A DNA stretch of 64,000 nucleotides, taken from positions 1,240,001 through 1,304,000 of the forward strand of contig NZ_CP013444.1 of NCBI RefSeq assembly GCF_001718835.1, given 5' to 3'. The notes below the pieces were generated by a model. The model saw only the letters and a list, made by a program, of their open reading frames with translations, did not search any database and was not told where the DNA came from. Position numbers and translations under genes: made by a program. Below are positions 1 through 7,365 of this stretch, piece by piece (within the stretch, counting starts at the first letter, position 1; every line of letters starts with the position of its first letter). This DNA is from Burkholderia cepacia. Lineage in GTDB: Bacteria > Pseudomonadota > Gammaproteobacteria > Burkholderiales > Burkholderiaceae.

Positions 1-1
1 G

Positions 2-163
2 CTGCGCGCCGGCGACGCGACCGCGCGCGAGCTCGACGCTTTCCGGCGCTGGCGAATGCGCAGCGCCGAGCATGCGCGCACCGCCCACGAGCTGATCTGG
101 CTATGGGCGGTGCTCGGCATGCTCGGGCAAGCGGAGCCGGACGGCTCGACGCAGGTGCATTGA
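2..163 (+). CDS. FecR/DUF4880-type sigma-factor regulator, C-terminal end only
   Basis: The window opens inside a reading frame that runs 53 residues to a TGA at 161-163. The visible part reads LRAGDATARELDAFRRWR followed by a conserved-looking AEHARTAHELIWLW helix. This matches the DUF4880 domain found at the N-terminus of FecR-type anti-sigma/sigma-regulator proteins. The protein ends about 35 residues after this domain, so it is either a stand-alone DUF4880 regulator or a fragment rather than a full FecR of about 320 residues. Such proteins control ECF sigma factors in cell-surface signalling. The sigma gene would be expected just outside the window. The family call rests on a short stretch and is moderately secure. 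Confidence 0.55.
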   Translation: MRAGDATARELDAFRRWRMRSAEHARTAHELIWLWAVLGMLGQAEPDGSTQVH

Positions 164-173
164 CGCGACCGCC

Positions 174-440
174 CTACAGGTCCGACGGCAGCAGCGTGAC
201 GCGCTCGCCGTCGAGCGGCAGCGGACACAGCGCGACCGCACGCAGGATCCGCTGCCGGTTCAGCTCGAATGCGAGCAGCAACTGCCGATGGCTCGTGTCC
301 GCCGCGCCGAGGTGCTCGCGCAGCGTGTCGGGCGTTAGCGCGTAGGCGGCGTAGCCCCATCCGAATCCGAAGGCCGAAAACCAGATTTCCGAATCAGTCG
401 ACGCCATCGGTGCAGTGAGGTAAATGCTGGGCAAGGGCAT
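174..440 (-). CDS. DUF1488 family protein
   Basis: This 88-residue protein starts MPLPSIYLTAPM and ends at 174, convergent with the preceding gene with only 10 bases between the two stops. The sequence shows a beta-rich first half and a helical HRQLLLAFELNRQRILRAVA segment, the layout of the DUF1488 family. Those are small cytoplasmic proteins of unknown function, common in Burkholderia. A longer upstream extension in the same frame (to 677) is rich in Arg and Ser and looks non-coding, so the start at 440 is preferred. No clear Shine-Dalgarno is seen. No function is proposed. Confidence 0.6.
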   Translation of the reverse strand: MPLPSIYLTAPMASTDSEIWFSAFGFGWGYAAYALTPDTLREHLGAADTSHRQLLLAFELNRQRILRAVALCPLPLDGERVTLLPSDL

Positions 441-716
441 GTCGGAGGTCCGTTGAAGTGTCGCGAATGTGACGGCAGCGTGACGCGACAACACTACCGC
501 AACGTTGTCGGTTTGGCGATGGATTCGATGCGCGACGATGCCCGCGTCGCAAGAAAGTCTGCGGGTTATGCGAGCCCGCTTCGACCTAGTAAACGAGAGC
601 GAGGGGCCGTGAAGCGGGACCGGGGGCCGGGCGAGACCGGCCCCCGGATCGCCGCGACCGAGAGAGTGCAACGACAAGGCAAGAGCAGTCAGGGGCCGAG
701 CCGCGCGCCGGCGGCA

Positions 717-1544
717 TCAGCGCGCGGCCGGATCGTCCTGCGCACCGGCGCGTGCGCGTGCCCACGCGGCATCGAGCGGATCGTCCGCGTCGCGCAGCGG
801 CTCGCGCAGAAACGGAAAGCGTTCGACGAACGGTGCGGATTCTTGCAGGGCCACGATATGGTTGACCATCCAATGCAGCAGTTCGCCGCCGTGCCGGACC
901 TGTTCCGGGCGCCACTCCGGCATCGTCGAGAACAGCGCGGAGAAGCCGCTCCAGCGCGACGGCCGGTCGTTGTCGCCGGGCCGGAAATAGGTGTTCATCG
1001 CGACGTCGTCCGCGTCGGTCAGCGTGCCGACGAACAACCCGTGCGGCGTCGGCACGCCGATCTGCCGCCAGCCTTCCGCGAGCGCGAGCGAGCGCATCAC
1101 GCGCGCCGCGACGAATGCGATGCGCGTCTCATGTTCGATTTCCGCCAGCGACATCACGCCGTTGCGCTGCATGCAGCGCGCGACCGCGTGCGGCCGGATC
1201 ACGTTCGACGCGAAGCTGCGCAGCACGAGGTCGGGCACCGTCAGTTGCAGCTGGAATTCGCGCAGGCCGTGCTCGGCGCTCATCGTCGCGAAGTTGACGA
1301 ACAACCCTTCGGCATGACCGAGCGCGCCGACGTACGGCTCGAGCCCGAGGCGCGCGAGTTTCGGCGCGATCTGGCGTTCGAGCAGCCGCAGCAGGTTGCG
1401 GCGGTTGCGCGCGCCCGTGTAATCGTCGAGGCCGCGCGTGACCACGTCGCTGATTTCCCAGCGGCGCTCGTCGGCGACGAGCCGCGGGGAGCCGCTCAGG
1501 TCGAACCGGGCGCGGCCATGGGCCACGCGGGGATCTACGTACAT
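717..1544 (-). CDS. hypothetical protein, unrecognised family
   Basis: This 275-residue protein is chosen from the ATG at 1542-1544, which has a cgagg-like ribosome site nine bases upstream. A start at 1682 is possible but adds an Arg-rich leader typical of non-coding frame. The protein is soluble, has no signal peptide or membrane segment and carries a mixed alpha/beta sequence with several Trp and His residues (for example GGELLHWMVNHIV near the C-terminus). I do not recognise the family. It is divergent from the transposase-Phd fusion gene, with about 165 bases between them. Third-position GC is high as in neighbouring genes, which supports coding. Confidence 0.5.
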   Translation of the reverse strand: MYVDPRVAHGRARFDLSGSPRLVADERRWEISDVVTRGLDDYTGARNRRNLLRLLERQIAPKLARLGLEPYVGALGHAEGLFVNFATMSAEHGLREFQLQLTVPDLVLRSFASNVIRPHAVARCMQRNGVMSLAEIEHETRIAFVAARVMRSLALAEGWRQIGVPTPHGLFVGTLTDADDVAMNTYFRPGDNDRPSRWSGFSALFSTMPEWRPEQVRHGGELLHWMVNHIVALQESAPFVERFPFLREPLRDADDPLDAAWARARAGAQDDPAAR

Positions 1545-1708
1545 GCCGGTGCCTCGTGCATCGATTGCGGGTGGACCGCCGCGACGCGACGTCGTCGCGC
1601 GCATCCGGTCGCTCACGATGCTGCGGCGTCGCAAGCGGCGCGTCAAGTGCGGCCGGCCCGAGCGCGTCGCGCATGCGTCCAATCCAACCGAGACGAGGTG
1701 ATCAGGTG

Positions 1709-3385
1709 ATGCGCACGATTGTGGAACGCTTCGTCGAACAGAGCTCGATGACGATCATGACGCGGCTCGTGCTGCAGTGCGCGCTGCACGACGACTGGAT
1801 CGACGGCACGGACGCCGGCACGGACGACGAGCCGGACGGCGACGCGATCCGCGAGACGCTGTTCGCGCTGGCGGTCGACGCGATCGTGGCGATCGCGGCG
1901 CGGCAGCCGGGTTCGCCCCGTGCGCCGCACGCGTTCGACGGCGGCCTGGCAGCCGGATTCGGTCCGGCCGTCGCGGCGCTGCACGACTGCATGAGCCGGC
2001 TGCGCGCCGGCTGGGGGCGTGCGCTGGTCAGGGACAGCGTCGATCTGCTGTTGCCCGCGACGGCGCCGCGCCCGCGCGAAGGGTCCCGCTCCACCGGCGG
2101 GATGCGGCTGCGTGTGCTGGACGGCGGCATGCCGTGCGGGCACGACGCCGCCGGCTGCGGCTGCGGGTGCGGCAATCCCGGCCGCGAGGCCGCCGCGCAT
2201 GCGCGGGTGCTGCCGGTCTACGATCCGGAGCTCGCAATGATCGTCGACCTGCTGCCGCACGAGCGCGGCCGGATGCACGAACGCGCATTCGTCGGCGCGC
2301 TGCTGGAAACGGTTCGGCCGGGCGAGCTGTGGATCGTCGACGGCCGTTTCGATATCGACGCGATCGTGTCGGGCTGGCCGCGCCGCGGCGGCGCGTTCAT
2401 CGTGCGCGAGCACGGCCGCGCGGCCGCGTGCCGCGCGCTCGGCGACTGGCGGGATGCCGGGACGCACGACGGCGGCGCGGTGCGCGAGCAGGCGGTCGGC
2501 CTGGCGGGCGAGCGTGACGCGTCGGCCGCGCTGCGGCGCATCGAATGGCGCAGCGCGCCGGACGCCGTGGCGACGCTGCTGACGGACCTGCCGGCCGCGC
2601 AGTTCGATGCGCGGCACGTCGTGCGGCTCGCGTGCCGGCCGTGGCGCGACGCGCTGCCGCTCGGGCCGGTGTTCGACGGCGCGCTGTTCGGCGGCGTGCC
2701 CGCGCGCGCGTCGCTGCTCGCGAGCGGCATCGCGGCGCTCGCGTACAACGCGTTCGCCGCGATGACGAATGTCGTTCGCGCTGCGCTCGAACTCGACGCG
2801 CGCGACGCCGAACGCGTGCCGTCGCATATCGCCGAAGGCGTCGCCGCCACCTATGCCGGGATGATGATCGCGCTGCCGCCCGACTGGTGGCGACGCTACG
2901 ACCGGTTGCCTGCGGCGACGCTCGGCCAGATCGTGCGGATGCTCGCCGTGCAGGTCGATCCGCGCAGCGCGCGGCGCAGGCGCCGCGACAACCGGCTATC
3001 GGCGAAGTCGCAGGCGCTGCTGCGCGCGGCGACGCTTGAACGCCTGCTGCATGACGACGGCGGCGATCCGGCCGCGAACGTGTTCAGCCTGCGCACGATC
3101 GCGATGGCGACGCGCGACTTCAGCAGCAATCCGTCGAAGGCGCTGCGGCACGCGGGTGAGGCGCTCGTGATGGTCACCAAATACAACCGGCCGATCGCGT
3201 TGCTCGTGTCGATCGACGACTGGAACCGGCTGCTCGGCGAAGTGCGCGAGACGAGCCTCACGCGGCTGTCGTTGGACTACGCGGGCGCGATGCAGAACCT
3301 GCGCCCGGTCGCGCTCGGCGACGCGTCGCCGAATCAGGACGCGCGTGCGGCCGTCGTGCCCGCCGTGGCCGCGCTCAGCTCGTGA
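1709..3385 (+). CDS. domesticated IS4-type transposase fused to a Phd/YefM-like C-terminal domain (prevent-host-death protein)
   Basis: This 558-residue protein starts at an ATG preceded by gaggtgatcaggtg. Residues about 130-400 follow the IS4 transposase fold. The first Asp is in RVLDGG (D138), the second in ELWIVDGRFD (D211), followed by a GGAFIVREH strand, and there is a late block ATYAGMMIALPPDWW typical of IS4 transposases. The stretch where YREK and the catalytic Glu belong (around VVRLACRPWRD) is not recognisable, so transposition is unlikely. Residues about 458-515 (VFSLRTIAMATRDFSSNPS onward, then YNRPIALLVSIDDW) resemble Phd/YefM antitoxins. No inverted repeats or toxin gene are seen. 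I recall PA0691 (PhdA) of Pseudomonas aeruginosa, next to a two-partner secretion gene, as a similar protein. Confidence 0.65.
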   Translation: MRTIVERFVEQSSMTIMTRLVLQCALHDDWIDGTDAGTDDEPDGDAIRETLFALAVDAIVAIAARQPGSPRAPHAFDGGLAAGFGPAVAALHDCMSRLRAGWGRALVRDSVDLLLPATAPRPREGSRSTGGMRLRVLDGGMPCGHDAAGCGCGCGNPGREAAAHARVLPVYDPELAMIVDLLPHERGRMHERAFVGALLETVRPGELWIVDGRFDIDAIVSGWPRRGGAFIVREHGRAAACRALGDWRDAGTHDGGAVREQAVGLAGERDASAALRRIEWRSAPDAVATLLTDLPAAQFDARHVVRLACRPWRDALPLGPVFDGALFGGVPARASLLASGIAALAYNAFAAMTNVVRAALELDARDAERVPSHIAEGVAATYAGMMIALPPDWWRRYDRLPAATLGQIVRMLAVQVDPRSARRRRRDNRLSAKSQALLRAATLERLLHDDGGDPAANVFSLRTIAMATRDFSSNPSKALRHAGEALVMVTKYNRPIALLVSIDDWNRLLGEVRETSLTRLSLDYAGAMQNLRPVALGDASPNQDARAAVVPAVAALSS

Positions 3386-4367
3386 GGCGCCGCACCCAGA
3401 TCACCGACGTCCACGTGAAATTGCCGCTGCCGTAGCGCGCGATCAGCGTGTCGACGCGTGCATTGATGCGCGTCGAATGCACGCGGCAATGCACGATGAA
3501 GTAGAGGCTGTCGACGCCGACGCTCGAGCCGTCCGGCAGCGTCGCGTTGCCCTGGACCGGCGCGAGATACTCGGCGACGTCGCCGGTGCTGACGAAGTAC
3601 GCGGTGCCGCGCCGGTCGACGAGCCGCCGGGCCTGGCTGGGCGACAGCGTCGGGATCGCGGCGACGAGCACGGGCTCGGCGGCGGTATTGGCATTGACGG
3701 TGGTCAGGTCCGGCAGGATCGTCACGAGCGGCGCGAGCGCGGCGATCGCGCGGGCATCGTAGCCGGGAATGCGCGCGAGATCGTCGACGGACACGAGTTG
3801 CAGCGGCCAGCCGTCGGGGCCGTTCGTGTCGCGCAGCGAGCGCAGCATGTAGTCGGCCGTCTGCTGCGCGAGCGCGGGGTCGAGCGACAACTGGCTCAAC
3901 AGCCGCCGGTACGCGAGCACGCCTTCGCCGTTGGCCTGCCACGGCTTGCCGGGCGCGATGCGCGTCACGAGGTTCGTCAGGTTGAAGCGCGCCTGCGCAT
4001 CCTCGACATGGCCGGAGATCCACGCTCGCGACAGCTCCGCGTTGACCGCCGCGGCGTCGGGCGGCAGCAGGTCCGCAAGCCGCACGTCGGCGGCCGGCAG
4101 CGACCACGGCTGGCCGACGAACGTGACGTTCGACGTCGCGCTCTGCGCGCGCAGGGTCGCACGCGCCCATTCGACCGCCGCGCGCTCGACCCACATCGTC
4201 TGCGTCGCGAGCCGCTGGTTCTCGACGTCGCGCGTCGCCACCTGCTGGCGCCCCAGCACGCTCGCCGCGAGCGTCGCCGCCAGTGCGACGACGAGCAGCA
4301 CCGTGACGATCGCGATGCCGCGTTCGCGCCGCGCGGCTGCCGTCCGCCCCCGTTCGTATCGATGCAT
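3375..4367 (-). CDS. gspK: GspK-type minor pseudopilin of a type II secretion system
   Basis: This 330-residue protein has a short basic leader ending RRERG, then the hydrophobic stretch IAIVTVLLVVALAATLAAS. That is a class III prepilin-peptidase site with cleavage after Gly17. The mature residue 5 is Thr rather than Glu, as expected for GspK, the large tip pseudopilin. The C-terminal half carries helix-hairpin-helix-like segments (LVSVDDLARIPGYDARAIA and TLSPSQARRLVDRRG), also typical. It overlaps the end of the preceding gene by 11 bases, tail to tail. No other gsp gene is visible, so it is an orphan here. HxcX-like atypical pseudopilin is an alternative name. Inner membrane/periplasm. Confidence 0.75.
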   Translation of the reverse strand: MHRYERGRTAAARRERGIAIVTVLLVVALAATLAASVLGRQQVATRDVENQRLATQTMWVERAAVEWARATLRAQSATSNVTFVGQPWSLPAADVRLADLLPPDAAAVNAELSRAWISGHVEDAQARFNLTNLVTRIAPGKPWQANGEGVLAYRRLLSQLSLDPALAQQTADYMLRSLRDTNGPDGWPLQLVSVDDLARIPGYDARAIAALAPLVTILPDLTTVNANTAAEPVLVAAIPTLSPSQARRLVDRRGTAYFVSTGDVAEYLAPVQGNATLPDGSSVGVDSLYFIVHCRVHSTRINARVDTLIARYGSGNFTWTSVIWVRRLTS

Positions 4368-4420
4368 TCGCGTGTCCCCGACAATGCCCACGGTGCCCGC
4401 CGTGCCGGTGCGGCCGGCCG

Positions 4421-4936
4421 TCAATCCTCGAATGCCAGCCACGCATGGGCGATGCTCGCATGCGCGGATGACGTGACGCCGAACATCGCGGTGAGCCCGG
4501 CCACCCAGAGCGCGAGCGGCGCGCGCCGCGTGCCGTCGGCCGACGCCGCGAGCGGGCCGACGAGGCCGGCAATCGCGTGCGATTGCCACAGCAGCAGCAC
4601 GAACAGCGTGCAGCCGACGGCCATCGCGACGCCGAACGCGTGGAGCGCGACCGCCGTCCGGCGCAGGAACGGCGTGCGGTGATGGCGCTGGTTCGCCGCG
4701 ACGATCGCGGCCCCGTTGGCGACCGGCACGATCGCCATCACGAGCATCCAGAACAGCGGCTGGTCGCTGGACGCGTCGATCAGCAGCAGCGTGCCGATCG
4801 TCCAGACCGGCGGCGCGAGCAACGTGAGCAGGACCCACGACAGCAGGTGCCAGACCAGCCAGGGCGCGCGCCAGCGCAGCGGGCGGTGCGCGACGCGGGC
4901 GGCGAACGGGCGTGCGAGCATCGTAGCGAGCCACAT
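4421..4936 (-). CDS. hypothetical inner-membrane protein
   Basis: This 171-residue protein has four likely membrane segments: around PWLVWHLLSWVLLTLLAPPV, the following ILVMAIVPVANGAAIVAA stretch, VALHAFGVAMAVGCTLFVLLL, and LALWVAGLTAMFGVTS. The start ATG at 4934-4936 has a ggggaac ribosome site. It lies 53 bases upstream of gspK on the same strand and probably shares its transcript. I do not recognise the family. The link to secretion is by position only. Confidence 0.55.
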   Translation of the reverse strand: MWLATMLARPFAARVAHRPLRWRAPWLVWHLLSWVLLTLLAPPVWTIGTLLLIDASSDQPLFWMLVMAIVPVANGAAIVAANQRHHRTPFLRRTAVALHAFGVAMAVGCTLFVLLLWQSHAIAGLVGPLAASADGTRRAPLALWVAGLTAMFGVTSSAHASIAHAWLAFED

Positions 4937-5407
4937 GGGCGTTCCCCATCGTTGACGTTTTTCTCAATAGCTAGGACGTAACGGCCGGCCGCAAGCCGCA
5001 GGATTTCGTCGCATCGGGGACCCGGATAAGTGGGACGCACGCGCAAGCTCGTGCGAATCTTCAGCGGGATGTCACAAAAACTTCCCGGTTGAAACCCGAG
5101 GATTGTCGTGCCGCGCGAGAACGCGGCGGCCGACGCATCGCAGCGCCGGGCAGAACGACAAGCACACGAAACGGGGGCCACGTACATTCCTGCGCAACGC
5201 GCCGCGCGAAGCCGGCGCGGAACCCGTTGCACGCGCATCGTCGGTCGCTCGCCGGCGCGGCCGCAACGACGGGCCGGCGGCCGCGTGCAAAAAAACTGCG
5301 GCAATGCGCATCTCGTTCCGTCTAGGTAGGTGAGGGCGGCGACCGGATGCATCCGGTCGCGGCTCACGCGCATTCATTTCATCGGGCGGCGCACAGCCGA
5401 CAGGATC
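4937..5407. other. intergenic region, no gene seen
   Basis: This 471-base divergent gap separates the gspK pair (minus) from the TIGR03032 gene (plus). Short open frames in it are Arg/Ala-rich and lack ribosome sites. It must hold two divergent promoters, but I cannot point to convincing -35/-10 pairs. I see no hairpin terminator or RNA gene. Confidence 0.4.
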
Positions 5408-6553
5408 ATGAACGTGGAACAGTTCGACGAAAGCCGATCGACCGGCGACGCGGCGTCGCCTGACGCGGATGCCGCGTCGCCGGTCATCAACCTGCGCGAT
5501 ACGGGGCGTTTCCTGCAGGTGCTCGCCGCGCTCAAGTGCTCGCTCGCGGTGAGCCACCGCCCGTCCGGCGTCGCGCTGATCGGCGTCGACGACGGCGTCC
5601 CGACGCTGTCCGCGTGTCAACTGCCGCGCTCGATGGGAATGGCGGTGGCCGGCAACCGGCTCGCGGTCGCGACGAAGCACGAGCTGATGGTGTTCGCGAA
5701 CGTGTCGACGCTCGCGCCGCACTATCCGGCCCGTCCCGCGCATTACGACGCGGTGTTCGTGCCGCGCATCGCGTATTACACGGGCGATCTCGACCTGCAC
5801 GACATGGCGTTCGACAAGCAGGTCGTGCTGGCGGTCAACACGCGCTATTCGTCCATCTGCGTGATCGACGGTTACTTCAATTTCACGTCGATCTGGCAGC
5901 CGCCGTTCGTGACCGCGCTGGCGCCCGACGACCGCTGCCACCTGAACGGGATGGCATTCAGCGACGGCAAGGTCCGCTATGCGACCGCGCTCGCGCAAAC
6001 CGACACGCCGTTCGGCTGGCGCGGCGGGATGGCCGACGGCGGCATCGTGATGGAAGTGCCGTCGGGGCGCGTCGTCGCGACCGGCCTGTCGATGCCGCAT
6101 TCGCCGCGTGTGATCGGCGGCCGCCTGCACGTGCTCGAGGGCGGCCGCGGCCGGGTGCTGCAGATCGACCCGCAAACGGGCGCGAAGCGCGTGCTCGCGA
6201 CGCTGCCCGGCTTCACGCACGGTCTCGCCGAATACGGCGGCGTGCTGTTCGTCGGGCTGTCGAAGCTGCGCGAGAAGCGCGGGCCGCAGGGCCTGCCGAT
6301 CGAACGCGACGCGGACGCGCTCGTCGCGGGCGTCGCGGCGCTCGACGCGGGCAGCGGCGACGTGCTGGGAATCCTGCAGTTCTTCAACGGCGTCGACGAG
6401 ATCTTCGACGTGCAGGTGATGCCGAACATGCTGCGCGGCGAGATCCTGAGCCCGCACCAGTGGAGCGAGACGCCGTCGATCGTGACGATGCAGGGCGGCT
6501 TCTGGCAGACGCGTCCGCGCGAGCAGGACGAGCCCGCGAATCATGACGATTGA
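5408..6553 (+). CDS. TIGR03032 family protein (DUF4915)
   Basis: This 381-residue cytoplasmic protein starts at the ATG following acaggatc; an upstream in-frame extension to 5330 lacks a ribosome site. The sequence has the repeated beta-strand pattern of a propeller-like fold (SMGMAVAGNRLAVATKHELMV, LNGMAFSDGKVRYATAL, MPHSPRVIGGRLHVLEGGRG) and the family-typical PFGWRGG and FVGLSKLRE segments. TIGR03032 proteins have no established biochemical role and often occur near tetratricopeptide or sulfotransferase-type genes. Its stop codon overlaps the start of the APS kinase gene by 11 bases, so the two are translationally coupled. That suggests, but does not show, a role in sulfate-group transfer. 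Confidence 0.75.
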   Translation: MNVEQFDESRSTGDAASPDADAASPVINLRDTGRFLQVLAALKCSLAVSHRPSGVALIGVDDGVPTLSACQLPRSMGMAVAGNRLAVATKHELMVFANVSTLAPHYPARPAHYDAVFVPRIAYYTGDLDLHDMAFDKQVVLAVNTRYSSICVIDGYFNFTSIWQPPFVTALAPDDRCHLNGMAFSDGKVRYATALAQTDTPFGWRGGMADGGIVMEVPSGRVVATGLSMPHSPRVIGGRLHVLEGGRGRVLQIDPQTGAKRVLATLPGFTHGLAEYGGVLFVGLSKLREKRGPQGLPIERDADALVAGVAALDAGSGDVLGILQFFNGVDEIFDVQVMPNMLRGEILSPHQWSETPSIVTMQGGFWQTRPREQDEPANHDD

Positions 6554-7214
6554 GCCGCCGATGAACGCCGATCACTGCGGGTTTTCCGCGCCTGTTTCGT
6601 CATTACCGGTAGACGCGTGCGATCGCGGCGATGCGCGTGGCGTGGACGGCGCGGGCGGCGTGCTGTGGCTCACTGGGCTGTCGGGCGCGGGCAAGAGCAC
6701 GCTGGCGGATGCGCTGGCCGACCTGCTGCGGCGCCGGGGACTGCAGGCCACAGTACTGGATGGCGACCGATTGCGCGCGGGGCTGAATCGCGATCTCGGA
6801 TTCTCCGAGCGCGACCGCTTCGAGAACGTGCGGCGGATCGCGGAAGTAGCGTCGCTGTTCGCCGATGCGGGCTTCATCGCGATCGTCGCGGCGATCTCGC
6901 CGCGCGCGGCGATGCGCGACGACGCGCGGCGCATCGTCGGCGCGGGCTTTCGCGAAGTGCATGCCGCCGCATCGCTCGAAGTGTGCGAGGCGCGCGATCC
7001 GAAAGGGCTGTACCGGAAGGCGCGCCGCGGCGAGCTGCGCGAATTCACCGGTGTGTCGTCGCCGTACGAGGCGCCGCGTGCCGCGGACCTCGTGCTGGAG
7101 ACCGGCAGCCGGCCGCTTGCGGACTGCCTGAACGCATTGCTGGGCTTTGCGTTGCAGCGGTTCGGCCGAGTCGGCGACACGCAGCCGGTCGTGCGCGAGA
7201 CCGAGACCGGCTGA
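6543..7214 (+). CDS. cysC: adenylylsulfate kinase (APS kinase)
   Basis: This 223-residue protein phosphorylates adenylyl sulfate to PAPS using ATP. The Walker A loop is GLSGAGKST (residues 45-53), followed by LDGDRLRAGLNRDLGFS, which is the APS-binding block of CysC. After that come the conserved RRIAEVASLFADAGFIAIVAAISP helix and strand and DPKGLYRKARRGEL. Length is slightly above the usual 200 because of an N-terminal extension of about 35 residues. It is coupled to the TIGR03032 gene and not to cysteine biosynthesis genes. The PAPS may therefore serve a sulfotransferase rather than assimilation; that is inference. Confidence 0.9.
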   Translation: MTIEPPMNADHCGFSAPVSSLPVDACDRGDARGVDGAGGVLWLTGLSGAGKSTLADALADLLRRRGLQATVLDGDRLRAGLNRDLGFSERDRFENVRRIAEVASLFADAGFIAIVAAISPRAAMRDDARRIVGAGFREVHAAASLEVCEARDPKGLYRKARRGELREFTGVSSPYEAPRAADLVLETGSRPLADCLNALLGFALQRFGRVGDTQPVVRETETG

Positions 7215-7280
7215 CGATGGCGGAAACGGACAGGGCTGGGACCTGAGCGCTTTACTAAGGATGGCTGATAAAGCGTCATC

Positions 7281-7295
7281 GAATTGAAACAACGC
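7281..7295 (+). promoter_or_regulatory. shared upstream motif GAATTGAAACAACGC
   Basis: This 15-base motif lies 70 bases before the two-partner secretion transporter. The same motif with one difference (GAACTGAAACAACGC) occurs at 20844-20858, upstream of the TPR-glycosyltransferase/adhesin genes, where it overlaps a perfect palindrome. A shared regulator or sigma-factor site is possible. No regulator is identified. Confidence 0.3.
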
Positions 7296-7365
7296 TTTGA
7301 TAGCGGGACGTGCCGGATGTCCGCGTCAGCGCGAGGATGATCCGCAACAGAAAGGGGAATGGCGC

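Noticed and set aside
1709..3385. Antitoxin of a type II toxin-antitoxin pair
   Set aside because: The Phd-like part is only the last 100 residues of a 558-residue protein and no small toxin gene lies on either side.
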